This document shows positions 43,657-52,249 of a stretch of 64,000 nucleotides of DNA, one piece after another. This DNA is from Qipengyuania mesophila (GTDB lineage: Bacteria > Pseudomonadota > Alphaproteobacteria > Sphingomonadales > Sphingomonadaceae). The notes under the pieces were generated by a model. It searched no databases. It was not told the DNA's origin and was given only the letters and a program-made list of their open reading frames with translations. The stretch covers positions 839,501 to 903,500 of the forward strand of contig NZ_JAIGNU010000001.1 of assembly GCF_019711655.1 (NCBI RefSeq), given 5' to 3'. Within the stretch, counting starts at the first letter, position 1; every line of letters starts with the position of its first letter. Position numbers and translations under genes: made by a program.

Positions 43657-43805
43657 GGTCGAATTTCCTGGGAGGCCCCTAGCCGAAAACATGCGCGCGA
43701 TACAGCGCGCGCTGTCGATCATAGTGATCGCGGTCCCGCGTTTCCTTGACAAAGATCAGCTAGCGCACACAGGGCTAACCCAAACTGAACGAAGGTAATG
43801 CGCGA

Positions 43806-44972
43806 ATGTCCGAAGCAAATGTGGTGGTCGAGCCCGTCCGGGGCAAGAAGGGGCGCGCCGAATTCGTCGACCTCGGCCGCACCTTCGCCGCGCGCGAGCC
43901 CCATTGGGTGCCGCAGCTGCGCTCCGAACAGCTCGAACTGGTCGATCCCGACCGCAATCCCTTCTTCGGTCACGCATCGCACCAGCTCTTCATCGCCCGC
44001 CGCGACGGCAAGGCGGTGGGCAGAATCTCGGCCCACATCGACCATCTCGCGCTCGAATTGCCGAAGGAGCAAGGCTTCGGCCCAGGCGCGGGCATGTTCG
44101 GCTATTTCGATGCCGAGGACGAGAGCGTCGCACATGCCCTGCTCGCGAAGGCCGAGGAATGGCTCAGCGGCCAGGGCATGACCCGCGCGATCGGCCCGAT
44201 TTCGATGTCGATCTGGGAAGAACCGGGCCTCCTGGTAAAGGGTCAGGACCACGATCCGATGATCATGATGGGGCACCACCCGGCAGCCTACCAAGGCTGG
44301 ATCGAAAGCGCAGGCTATGAGCGTGCCAAGACACTGCTCACCTACGACCTCGACGTCACCCATGATTTCCCGCCGCTGATCCGCCGCATCGTGCAATCGG
44401 GACAGCGCAACGAACGGATCAAGGTGCGGCCGGTGGACAAGCGCCGCTGGGACGAAGAGGTCGAGGTGATCCTGACCATCCTCAACGATGCGTGGTCGAA
44501 CAATTGGGGCTTCGTGCCCTTCACGCCGCAGGAAATCGCCTATGCGGGGAAGAAACTGAAGCCGATTATTCACGAGGAGATCAACCTCGTCGCCGAGCTT
44601 GACGGCCGTCCGGTCGCCTTCATGCTGACCTTTCCCGACATTAACGGCGTGCTGCGCAAGGTCGATGGCAAGCTGCTACCCTTCGGCTGGTTCCACCTGT
44701 TGCGTTGGATGCGCAAGCCGGTGGGTACCGATATGCGCGTGCCCTTGATGGGCGTGCTCAAGGAACTGCACAATTCGCGCCTCGCCAGCCAGCTCGCCTT
44801 CATGATGATCAGTCAGATTCGCGACACCGCCACGCGCCTCTACGGCACGCAACGCGCGGAAATCGGATGGATTCTCGACGACAATCAGGGGATGAAGGCC
44901 ATCGCAGACGCGATCGAGAGCGAGGTCAATCGCGAATACGCGATCTACGAAAGGCGGCTAGCGCAGGCCTGA
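43806..44972 (+). CDS. YghO/GNAT-like conserved protein
   Basis: 388 residues; GAAGG about 10 bases before the ATG. The whole protein resembles the conserved N-acetyltransferase-like family to which E. coli YghO belongs: GRAEFVDLGRTFAAREPHWVP, NPFFGHASHQLFIARRDGKAVGRI, GPISMSIWEEPGLLVKG, GWIESAGYERAKTLLTYDLDV and NLVAELDGRPVAFMLTFPDIN. A function in acyl or aminoacyl transfer is suggested by the fold, but no substrate is known. Confidence 0.75.
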   Translation: MSEANVVVEPVRGKKGRAEFVDLGRTFAAREPHWVPQLRSEQLELVDPDRNPFFGHASHQLFIARRDGKAVGRISAHIDHLALELPKEQGFGPGAGMFGYFDAEDESVAHALLAKAEEWLSGQGMTRAIGPISMSIWEEPGLLVKGQDHDPMIMMGHHPAAYQGWIESAGYERAKTLLTYDLDVTHDFPPLIRRIVQSGQRNERIKVRPVDKRRWDEEVEVILTILNDAWSNNWGFVPFTPQEIAYAGKKLKPIIHEEINLVAELDGRPVAFMLTFPDINGVLRKVDGKLLPFGWFHLLRWMRKPVGTDMRVPLMGVLKELHNSRLASQLAFMMISQIRDTATRLYGTQRAEIGWILDDNQGMKAIADAIESEVNREYAIYERRLAQA

Positions 44973-45026
44973 CCCGAGCGGGCTGTCGCAATTCGGCCAC
45001 GCCGCGCAGACGAAGCGCGCGGGGCG

Positions 45027-45052
45027 GGAACTGCGGCGGCGGCCGCCCCGTT
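45027..45052 (+). promoter_or_regulatory. Candidate EcfG-type promoter of the single-domain response regulator
   Basis: GGAAC, 17 bases, CGTT; both elements match the EcfG consensus exactly. Lies 46 bases upstream of the start at 45098. The same window encodes EcfG itself. Confidence 0.6.
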
Positions 45053-45097
45053 GGCAAGTGAGACGGCGGGTTGTTCGCCGGGGCCTCGCGAGAATCT

Positions 45098-45529
45098 ATG
45101 ACGCAGCATCCAAAATCCACCGCGCGCGCGCAATTGCCTGCCCATGTGCTCGTGGTGGAGGACGATGCCGTTCTCGGTCTGACCATCGAGCAGGCGCTGC
45201 TCGACGCCGGCGTCGCCCGCGTCGCTCTGTCGCCCTCGACTGAGGAGGCATTGCGCCATCTGCGCGAAGAGCAGCCCGAGGCGATTGTGCTCGACGTCCA
45301 TCTCGCCGATCGCGACGATGGCTGGGCGATAGCCGAACTGGTCCGCACACTCGGCCCCGACAGCCCGCGGATCATCTTCTCCACCGGCGCGCCGCAGGAT
45401 ATCCCCGAGGACATCGCGGCGCTCGGCTACATCCTCGAAAAGCCCTATGACGCAGCGGTCCTGATCGATCTTCTGCGACAGCCAAGGCGTCGCGGGATCA
45501 TGTCGCGGTTGCGCGGCGCGCTCCGCTAG
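45098..45529 (+). CDS. Single-domain response regulator
   Basis: 143 residues; the ATG follows GAGAATCT, a modest ribosome site. A complete receiver domain: acidic pair in HVLVVEDDAVLG, phospho-acceptor Asp in IVLDVHLADRDDGW, Thr/Ser in IIFSTGAP and Lys in LEKPYD. There is no output domain. Such regulators in the general stress system of alphaproteobacteria feed phosphate to or away from PhyR-type partners. A matching EcfG promoter precedes the gene, in line with this. Confidence 0.85.
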   Translation: MTQHPKSTARAQLPAHVLVVEDDAVLGLTIEQALLDAGVARVALSPSTEEALRHLREEQPEAIVLDVHLADRDDGWAIAELVRTLGPDSPRIIFSTGAPQDIPEDIAALGYILEKPYDAAVLIDLLRQPRRRGIMSRLRGALR

Positions 45530-45607
45530 GCACAGCAGCAAAATCCCCGATCAGGGCGCTTCCGCCCCCCTTCAATTCCCGCGCACTCACTCTGCGAGGC
45601 ACAGAAA

Positions 45608-45640
45608 AAAGGCCTCCGTTGCGGAGCAACGGAGGCCTTT
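45608..45640. terminator. Bidirectional terminator downstream of the response regulator
   Basis: Perfect 12-bp stem GGCCTCCGTTGC / GCAACGGAGGCC, 3-base loop, flanked by AAA and TTT runs. Confidence 0.9.
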
Positions 45641-45764
45641 CGGGATCGTATCACCAGCCGCTTGGACGGGAGGGGGGGTCTCGGCGGTGACATAGGGAAT
45701 ACGCGCCGCAAGAAATAGGGTTCCCAAGGGGTCGAACTTTTTTAGCGCCCGCCACAAACTTCAT

Positions 45765-46511
45765 TTAAATGAATGGCCTACATCTGTCTGCTTGGCGATC
45801 GAACTGCGCGTAGTCGGCGGCGCGCGCGAGGTCCGGCACGTGGATCGCGCGCGATTTCCACTCGACCAGCCCCTCGCGCTCGAGCTGGCGCAGCGTGCGG
45901 TTGGTATGGACTAGCGACAGGCCGAGCATGTCGGCGATCTGCGCCTGGGTTATCGGCAGTGACACAACGTTCTGCTCATCGGCGAGACAGGTCGCCTGCG
46001 CACGATCGAGCAACCACACCGCAAGATAGGCGACCCGCTCGCGCGCGCTGCGCTGGCCAAGCGAGACGATATGCCCCTCGAGCGCGGTTTCCTCCTTGGC
46101 CGCCAGCCAGGTGATGTCGTAGCCCAGGCGCGGATGGGTCGAGATGAGTTCTACGAAATCATTGCGCCGGAAACGGCACAGGCGAGCGTCGATCAGCGCC
46201 TCGACCGCATGGCTCGACGGCTCGTCGAATGCCCCCTGCAGGCCAACAAGATCGCCGGGAAACATGAAGTTGACTATCTGCCGCCGTCCGTCGTCAAGCG
46301 AACGCGACCGGATCAGAACGCCGTCGAGCACGGTATAGAGCCGCTCGTGCGCGGCGCCTTCGTCGATCAACACATCGCCCCGTTCGAGCCCCAATTCGCC
46401 ATCCTTGAAGGTCTGCATATAGGCCAGCTGGCGCTCCTCGAGCGAACGCAAGCCCGGACATCCCTGCAACGGGCAGTTGGCACAGGCGATCGGATCGTCA
46501 ATTTCGTACAA
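45765..46511 (-). CDS. FNR/FixK-type regulator with a likely [4Fe-4S] site
   Basis: 248 residues from a TTG at 46511; GAGGGGGA lies 5 bases before it, and the frame stays open upstream without a better start. Near the N-terminus are Cys10, Cys13 and Cys18 (ACANCPLQGC), and a fourth, Cys112, in ARLCRFRR. E. coli FNR holds its cluster with Cys20, 23, 29 and 122; the spacing here is close. A sensor fold and a Crp-type winged helix (ITQAQIADMLGLSLVHTNRTL) follow. The protein should sense oxygen and control anaerobic or microaerobic genes. Divergent from phyR. Confidence 0.82.
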   Translation of the reverse strand: MYEIDDPIACANCPLQGCPGLRSLEERQLAYMQTFKDGELGLERGDVLIDEGAAHERLYTVLDGVLIRSRSLDDGRRQIVNFMFPGDLVGLQGAFDEPSSHAVEALIDARLCRFRRNDFVELISTHPRLGYDITWLAAKEETALEGHIVSLGQRSARERVAYLAVWLLDRAQATCLADEQNVVSLPITQAQIADMLGLSLVHTNRTLRQLEREGLVEWKSRAIHVPDLARAADYAQFDRQADRCRPFI

Positions 46512-46591
46512 GGCTGTCCCCCTCGGCAGAAGGCGGGGATGCGCTCGAAAAGGCGCGCTTGTCAAACGCTTCGCTTGCGGCGGCGCAGATT

Positions 46592-46616
46592 GGAACCTAA
46601 CCCCTCCGGGGACGTT
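46592..46616 (+). promoter_or_regulatory. EcfG-type promoter of phyR
   Basis: GGAAC, 16 bases, CGTT; perfect consensus, 31 bases before the phyR start. phyR is auto-induced through EcfG in relatives. Confidence 0.8.
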
Positions 46617-46646
46617 AGAAGCGCGCACCTTAAGGAAGGGGTCTCA

Positions 46647-47438
46647 ATGTCGCTTGGTGATCAAATTGCCCGTAACCTGCCGTATTTGCGCCGCTATGCG
46701 CGCGCGCTGACCGGTTCGCAGGCTACGGGAGACGCATTCGTCCGTGCCACGCTCGAAGCCGCACTGGCGGATAGCGAACTCAAACAGTCTCTCGAGGGCG
46801 GCCGGGTGCCGCTCTACCGCGCCTTCAACAAGGTCTGGTCGAGTGCCTATATGGACATTCCCGAAACCGTGGGCGGCGACGGCCACGAGAGCGCGGCGCA
46901 CGACCGCCTGAAATCGGTCACTCCGCTCAACCGCCAGGCACTGCTGCTGACTACGCTCGAAGATTTTACCTCCGATCAGGCGGGCGAGATCATGGACATG
47001 TCGGCCGATGACATCGAGCAGCTGGCTCAGGAAGCGGTGGCCGAGATCGACAAGGAATCGGCGACCAGCGTGCTCATCATCGAGGACGAGCCGCTGATTT
47101 CGATGCAGCTCGAAGACCTCGTCACCTCGCTGGGCCACGACGTCTGCGGCACTGCCGCCACGCGCACCCAAGCGCAGGAGGTGGTCGCCGACAAGACCCC
47201 CGGCCTCGTGCTTGCCGATATCCAGCTGGCCGACGGCTCTTCCGGCCTCGACGCGGTCGACGATATCCTGGCAATCAGCAGCGTTCCGGTGATCTTCATC
47301 ACCGCCTATCCCGAAAGGCTGCTGACCGGCGACCGTCCCGAGCCGACCTATCTCGTGACCAAGCCGTTCCAGGAACAGACCGTGCGCGCGGCGATCAGCC
47401 AGGCGCTGTTCTTCGGTTCGAGCCGCCCGCTCGGCTGA
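46647..47438 (+). CDS. phyR: PhyR, anti-anti-sigma response regulator of the general stress response
   Basis: 263 residues; GGAAGGGG about 6 bases before the ATG. Residues 1-125 form the sigma-like domain (LGDQIARNLPYLRRYARAL, TPLNRQALLLTTLEDFTSDQAGEIM), residues 137-260 the receiver domain (VLIIEDEPLISMQLEDL) with acceptor Asp191 in LVLADIQLADG and Lys in VTKPFQE. Phosphorylated PhyR binds NepR with its sigma-like domain and so frees EcfG. The kinase, NepR and EcfG genes are the next three genes; an EcfG promoter precedes phyR. Confidence 0.95.
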   Translation: MSLGDQIARNLPYLRRYARALTGSQATGDAFVRATLEAALADSELKQSLEGGRVPLYRAFNKVWSSAYMDIPETVGGDGHESAAHDRLKSVTPLNRQALLLTTLEDFTSDQAGEIMDMSADDIEQLAQEAVAEIDKESATSVLIIEDEPLISMQLEDLVTSLGHDVCGTAATRTQAQEVVADKTPGLVLADIQLADGSSGLDAVDDILAISSVPVIFITAYPERLLTGDRPEPTYLVTKPFQEQTVRAAISQALFFGSSRPLG

Positions 47439-47466
47439 GTTCGGTCCGGCATTCTCGGAAAGGAAC

Positions 47467-47494
47467 GACCCGGGCCGCAAGGCTCGGGTCTTTT
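47467..47494. terminator. Terminator between phyR and the sensor kinase gene
   Basis: Stem GACCCGGGCC / GGCTCGGGTC with one G-T pair and a GCAA loop, followed by TTTT on the plus strand; the two genes are convergent. Confidence 0.8.
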
Positions 47495-47507
47495 CTTGCC
47501 CGCGCCG

Positions 47508-49139
47508 TCAGTGGCCGCGGCCGCCGGGACCCTTGCGGCGCAGCTCGAACTCGCTCGGCTGGCGTACCGGAACCAGCAGGATGCAGCGCACGCCCTCGGG
47601 CAGGAAGTCGAGCTCGACCGGGTGCCGCAATTCGTGCGCGACGATCTTTTCGATCAGGTCGGTTCCGAAACCGCGCCGCTGAGGCTTGGTGACGGCGGGT
47701 CCACCACTCTCGATCCATTCGATCCGGGCGAGCGTATCGTTGACCTGGGTCCAGCTCACCGCGACGCTTCCCCCCGGCACGCTGAGCGAGCCGTATTTCG
47801 CGGCATTGGTCGAGAGTTCGTGGATCGCGAGGCCGAGCGACAGCGCATCGTTGGGGGCGAGTTCGGTGTGCGGACCGATCATCTCGAGCGTGTGCGCGTC
47901 ATCGCTGGCATAAGGGGACAATTCGACCTCAACCACCGAGCGGATCGGCGTGGTTCCCCAGTCCGATTGCGTCAGCAGGTCATGCGTGGCGGAAAGGGCG
48001 CGGATACGACCGTCGAGACCCTCTGCGAATTCGTCGAGGCTGTCGGACCGGCGGCGCGTCAGCGAAACGATCGAGAGCACATTGGCGAGCGTGTTCTTGA
48101 CCCTGTGGTTGAGTTCGCGAGTCAGCGAGTTGCGGATCGAATTCTGTTCCTCAAACCAGCTGATCGCCCTCCGGTCTTCGAGCGACTGCTGGGTCAAGAG
48201 TCGCGCGACCAGCATCAGGAGGCTGGCCACCGCGAGTCCGAACAGCAGAGTGATCATCGACATCGACGACAACCCTTCGGCACGCGCCGATTGCACCTCG
48301 AGGATCATCCGGCGGTTGGCGAGCTGGAGTTCGCGCCTGACCGCAGATCGTCCCTCGACCCACCCATCGCTCTTGGCCAGGATCGATTGCGGGGTTGCCT
48401 CACCATCGATGAGCCGTGCCCCGACGACGTCGTAACTGACCAGTTCGCCTGCCGAGGCGAGAAACTGCGAGGCATTGAACGGGCTGTAGACGAACCCTTT
48501 GAGGCTGCGCGTGCGACTGAGGCCTTCATAGACCGGCATGTAGATGAGAAAGCCCGCTGAATTGCCACCGCCTTCCTGCATCAGGACGACCGGGCCGCTC
48601 GCCGTCGGCCGGTCATCACTGGCCGCAAGATCCATCGCCGCGCGGCGGACCGGCTCGGAGTACATGTCGTAGCCGAGTGCACGCCGGTTGCGGACCGTGT
48701 CGGGCTGCAAATAGAGGATCGGCGCCAGCGTATCGCGGGGCTCTTCGGCGAGGCTGGGGGTGACCTGCTTATTCTCGACCCGCCCCTCGCCGAGACGCGC
48801 CTCGAACGCGTCGATTTCGTCGGCTGGAATAATCGGAGCCCAGCCGATCCCCTCGGCCCCTCGGTAATTGGCGTCGAGCCGCAATTCGGAAACGAACCGG
48901 CGGAACAGGTCGGGCGTTACCTCGTCCTGCGTTGCCAGCAGCGCCGCACCGGCGCGCAGATAGGCGGAGCTGGTATAGGCACGGCGCTCGATGGCAGAGG
49001 TCATGGACTGCGCCTTGCGCGCGACATCCGCCGCATCTCGCTGCTCTTCGCCGCGTTCGATGGCGAAGACGCTGAGCACGGTGATCGCGCTGACCAAGAC
49101 GAATATCAGCACCGGAATTCCGCGCGGATAATCGATCAA
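47508..49139 (-). CDS. CHASE-HWE histidine kinase of the general stress response
   Basis: 543 residues from a TTG at 49139; the exact start is unsure because no ATG lies upstream in frame. A membrane helix (IPVLIFVLVSAITVLSV), a periplasmic CHASE domain (about 30-290; GAEGIGWAPIIPADEIDAFEA) and a second membrane helix (about 292-315) precede the kinase part. Phospho-acceptor His345 lies in ELNHRVKNTLANV, the HWE/HisKA_2 signature. The ATPase domain has HELSTNAAKYGSLS and GFGTDLIEKI. It is convergent with phyR and divergent from nepR, the usual place of the PhyR kinase. Confidence 0.88.
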   Translation of the reverse strand: MIDYPRGIPVLIFVLVSAITVLSVFAIERGEEQRDAADVARKAQSMTSAIERRAYTSSAYLRAGAALLATQDEVTPDLFRRFVSELRLDANYRGAEGIGWAPIIPADEIDAFEARLGEGRVENKQVTPSLAEEPRDTLAPILYLQPDTVRNRRALGYDMYSEPVRRAAMDLAASDDRPTASGPVVLMQEGGGNSAGFLIYMPVYEGLSRTRSLKGFVYSPFNASQFLASAGELVSYDVVGARLIDGEATPQSILAKSDGWVEGRSAVRRELQLANRRMILEVQSARAEGLSSMSMITLLFGLAVASLLMLVARLLTQQSLEDRRAISWFEEQNSIRNSLTRELNHRVKNTLANVLSIVSLTRRRSDSLDEFAEGLDGRIRALSATHDLLTQSDWGTTPIRSVVEVELSPYASDDAHTLEMIGPHTELAPNDALSLGLAIHELSTNAAKYGSLSVPGGSVAVSWTQVNDTLARIEWIESGGPAVTKPQRRGFGTDLIEKIVAHELRHPVELDFLPEGVRCILLVPVRQPSEFELRRKGPGGRGH

Positions 49140-49266
49140 CCAACGCCTGCGGCGCCCTTTGCGTTGGAGTTTTTCGCTTTCCAGCTTCTTGCCCCTGACG
49201 ATTTGCCCGCCTCGTGGTATGCCATACTATGCCGCGCACCCGATTTGGTTCCGATCCGCGAAGGCG

Positions 49267-49291
49267 GGAACTGCATCGCAACCCACGCGTT
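49267..49291 (+). promoter_or_regulatory. EcfG-type promoter of nepR-ecfG
   Basis: GGAAC, 16 bases, CGTT; exact consensus, 88 bases upstream of the nepR start. Indicates that EcfG activates its own operon. Confidence 0.75.
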
Positions 49292-49378
49292 GTGCAGAGC
49301 ACATTCCGGGATCGATCTTCTCGTCAGCGGGCCCGAGGCCTTTGGCGAGAAACCTAAAAGGGTACCATTTTTCAAGCC

Positions 49379-49570
49379 ATGAATTCCGACACGCCGAAAA
49401 AACCGCAGCGGTCGACCGCCGGCGGCCCGCCCCCAGCTTCCGCAACACAAGGCAAAGGGGGCGAGCCGGAGTGGGCAAACGGACTGCGGCAGCTCTACGA
49501 TTCCGTGGTCGACGAACCGCTCCCCGACACGTTCCGCAGCCTGCTCGCGCAGCTGGATTCCAAAGACTGA
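49379..49570 (+). CDS. nepR: NepR anti-sigma factor
   Basis: 63 residues. The C-terminal half is the conserved NepR helix pair LRQLYDSVVDEPLPDTFRSL-LAQLD; the N-terminal half is disordered (KPQRSTAGGPPPASA). NepR holds EcfG inactive until phosphorylated PhyR removes it. The stop TGA shares its last base with the ATG of ecfG (TGATG), so the two are made together. The ribosome site is weak. Confidence 0.93.
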   Translation: MNSDTPKKPQRSTAGGPPPASATQGKGGEPEWANGLRQLYDSVVDEPLPDTFRSLLAQLDSKD

Positions 49571-50175
49571 TGTCGGACGAGAAGCGGACGGCCACCGAGA
49601 AGGCCGATTTCAAACGCGAGTTGACCGAGGTGGTCCCGCATCTGCGCGCCTTCGCGCGCGGGCTCTGCGGGCGCGCCGACATGGCCGACGACCTGGTCCA
49701 GGAAACGCTGCTCAAGGCGTGGGCGGCGCAGGATCGGTTCCAGCCCGGGACGAGCATGCGCGCCTGGACCTTCGTCATCCTGCGCAACGCCTATCTCACC
49801 GACATGCGTCGCAACCGCTTCCGCGGTGAATATGACGAGACGGTCGCCGAGCGCGTTCTCACCGCGCCCGCAGGTCAGGAAGAACCGATCCACCTTTCGG
49901 ACATGCATCGCGCGCTGCTGACGCTGCCGCCCGAGCGGCGCGAGGCACTGTTGCTGGTGGGCGCCGGCGGCTTTTCGTACGAGGAAGCGGCGACGATCTG
50001 CGGCTGCGCCGTGGGGACAATCAAGAGCCGCGTCGGTCGCGCCAGGGCGGCGCTCAACACGATGCTGTCCGAAGGCAACATCCCGCAGCGCTCGATCGAC
50101 GATCACGCCGCGCATCGCGCCATCCTCGAGGAGCTCGACGAGGTGGCCGCTGGCCAGGGTGGCGGCCGGAGGTAG
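49570..50175 (+). CDS. ecfG: EcfG-type extracytoplasmic-function sigma factor
   Basis: 201 residues. Region 2 reads HLRAFARGLCGRADMADDLVQETLLKAWAAQ with the DLVQETLLKAW helix; region 4 is LPPERREALLLVGAGGFSYEEAATICGCAVGTIKSRVGRAR. Members of this family bind GGAAC/CGTT promoters, several of which occur in this window. The C-terminal tail (about 30 residues, HAAHRAILEELDEV) is typical of EcfG. Translation is coupled to nepR. Confidence 0.94.
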   Translation: MSDEKRTATEKADFKRELTEVVPHLRAFARGLCGRADMADDLVQETLLKAWAAQDRFQPGTSMRAWTFVILRNAYLTDMRRNRFRGEYDETVAERVLTAPAGQEEPIHLSDMHRALLTLPPERREALLLVGAGGFSYEEAATICGCAVGTIKSRVGRARAALNTMLSEGNIPQRSIDDHAAHRAILEELDEVAAGQGGGRR

Positions 50176-50233
50176 AAATTCTACGCCCCGGCACCGCTTG
50201 TCTCGTTTCGCCGCGCAGGGCAGATAGACGCTG

Positions 50234-51409
50234 ATGAGCGATCCCGAGCCACCTATCCAGAGCACCCCGCGGCAGCCCAAGCGGCGATCGAACCGGCTCG
50301 CCTTCGCCGAGCAGGAATTGCGGCTCATTTCCTCGCTTGTGCTGCTGATCGGGCTCGGGTTGTTCTTCGCCCTGCCCTTCGTCCTGTCGATCGGTTCGGT
50401 GGTATTCCTGCCGGTCGTGACCGCGGTCGTGCTGACGGTGATCCTCTCTCCGCTGGCGGACAAGCTCAACGGCTGGGGTCTGCCCAACGCTCTTGCCTCG
50501 ATCGCCGCGCTGCTGTTCTTCTTCGCCGTGCTGCTGCTCGCGCTCGCGCTTATCCTCCAGCCGGCGATCGCTCTGTTCGACGACGTGCCGACGATGGTGC
50601 GCCAGGTCACGCAGCGTTTCGGCGAGGTCCGCGCGCAATTCGCCTGGATTGCCGCGATCAACGAACAGCTCGCGACGCTGATGAAGAACGACGGCACGCG
50701 CGAAGTGGTGCTCGCCGCGCCGAGCCTGCTCGAACAGGTGGCCTTCGCAACGCCGAGCGTGATCCTCGAAGTCGTGCTCACGCTGCTGATGGCCTATTTC
50801 ATGATCGAGGCACGCGTACGGCTGCGCCAGCGGCTGCTGTTCGGCCGTGCCAGCTTCGGCACCAGCATCAAGGCCGCGCGGGTGATCCGCGAGGTTCAGG
50901 ACCGTGTCGCCGCCTATATTCTCACCGTCGGTTGGATCAACGCGCTGGTAGGCGTGGTGGTCGCCTTCGGCGCATGGGCTCTGGGAGTGGATGCGCCGAT
51001 CATGTGGGGCGGGCTCGCCGCCCTGCTCAATTTCCTGCCCTATGTCGGCCCCATCGTCATGATCGCCCTGCTCGGACTGTTCGGTATCGGAACCGCCGAC
51101 ACAATTCTTATCGGCCTTATCCCCGCGCTGGCCTATCTCGCGTTGCACACGATCGAGGCGAACCTCGTCACCCCCTCGATCCTCGGCGCGCGGTTCACCA
51201 TGAACCCGGTCATGATCCTCATCGCGCTATCCTATTTCACCTGGATCTGGGGCGTCTTCGGGGCGCTGCTTTCGGTGCCGATCCTGCTCATGCTGACCGC
51301 GCTGTTCGATCATGTCGGGCGACCCAATCTGGTCGGTTTCGTGTTCGGCGAACCGCTATTCGCAACCAATCCCTTCGACGACCCGGTCGACCCGCAGGCG
51401 GGTGCATAG
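50234..51409 (+). CDS. AI-2E family transporter (PerM-like)
   Basis: 391 residues; eight or so membrane helices, for example VVFLPVVTAVVLTVILSPLADKL and AALLFFFAVLLLALALILQPAIALF. The family block NFLPYVGPIVMIALLGLFGIG and the C-terminal TPSILGARFTMNPVMILIALSYFTWIWG are clear. Such proteins move small solutes across the inner membrane; the substrate is usually unknown. No link to AI-2 signalling should be assumed. Confidence 0.85.
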   Translation: MSDPEPPIQSTPRQPKRRSNRLAFAEQELRLISSLVLLIGLGLFFALPFVLSIGSVVFLPVVTAVVLTVILSPLADKLNGWGLPNALASIAALLFFFAVLLLALALILQPAIALFDDVPTMVRQVTQRFGEVRAQFAWIAAINEQLATLMKNDGTREVVLAAPSLLEQVAFATPSVILEVVLTLLMAYFMIEARVRLRQRLLFGRASFGTSIKAARVIREVQDRVAAYILTVGWINALVGVVVAFGAWALGVDAPIMWGGLAALLNFLPYVGPIVMIALLGLFGIGTADTILIGLIPALAYLALHTIEANLVTPSILGARFTMNPVMILIALSYFTWIWGVFGALLSVPILLMLTALFDHVGRPNLVGFVFGEPLFATNPFDDPVDPQAGA

Positions 51410-51442
51410 AAGACCCGCCGCCATCGCTGGCGACGGGTCTTC
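51409..51442. terminator. Hairpin terminator between the transporter and sod genes
   Basis: Stem GAAGACCCG / CGGGTCTTC with an inner CGCC/GGCG pair, between convergent genes. There is no T run, so termination may be weak or rho-dependent. Confidence 0.6.
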
Positions 51443-51463
51443 GAATGCTAGCCCGAACGCTGG

Positions 51464-52075
51464 TTAGGCCGGATACGCCCAGGTAGTGCCGCGAGCGAGG
51501 TTTTCGCTGGCAAACTTCCAGTTGAGCTTGCCGTTGACCGCATCGAGATAGGCCGGGCGCGCATTCTGGTGATCGAGGTAATAGGCGTGCTCCCACAAAT
51601 CGATCACGAGCAGAGGGTTCACTCCGTCCTGATCGGCCAGCGTATCGCCGTCGTGGGTTTCGGCGATCACAAGTTCGCCATCCTTGACCGCGAGCCAGAC
51701 CCATCCGCTGGCGAAGTGGCCGGCGCCGCTTTCAGCCAGCTTCTTCTTGAGCCCGTCGGCAGAACCGAAGGCGCTCTCGATCATGCTCTTGAGTTCGTCG
51801 GAGGCGCCGGTTTCCTCGGGTGCCATCGAGTGCCAGTAGAAGCCGTGGTTCCAGCTCTGCGCCGAGTTGTTGAATAGGCCCTGGTTGCTGCCGCGCGCCG
51901 CTGCGATGACCTCTTCCAGGCTCTTGTCCGCGAGATCGGTGCCTTCGATCGCGGCATTGGTCTTGTCGATATAGGCCTTGTGGTGCTTGCCGTGGTGGAA
52001 GGACAGCGTCTTCGCCGACACGGCCGGTTCGAGCGCGGTGTCGTCGTAAGGCAGGTCGATCAGCTCAAAAGCCAT
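51464..52075 (-). CDS. sodB: Fe/Mn superoxide dismutase
   Basis: 203 residues; AGGGGAC 8 bases before the ATG at 52075. All family blocks are present: FHHGKHHKAYIDKTN, FNNSAQSWNHGFYWHSM, GHFASGWVWLA, and VIDLWEHAYYLDHQN with the metal ligands. AQSWNH favours the iron type, so sodB is used. Removes superoxide. It is divergent from glmM. Confidence 0.9.
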   Translation of the reverse strand: MAFELIDLPYDDTALEPAVSAKTLSFHHGKHHKAYIDKTNAAIEGTDLADKSLEEVIAAARGSNQGLFNNSAQSWNHGFYWHSMAPEETGASDELKSMIESAFGSADGLKKKLAESGAGHFASGWVWLAVKDGELVIAETHDGDTLADQDGVNPLLVIDLWEHAYYLDHQNARPAYLDAVNGKLNWKFASENLARGTTWAYPA

Positions 52076-52249
52076 GGATAGTCCCCTCTGGGTTGGTGTG
52101 AAAAATTCCGTACTCGCGTCCCTAACGCCCTTGCGGACGCGTAGTTGCACATAGCGGCGATATTGTGCGCGAAAAGGGGGGCGACCGGTCTTTTATTCGC
52201 CGCCCATCCACGCCATGGGTGTGGCGCGCAATCAGGAGACGATCCACCC

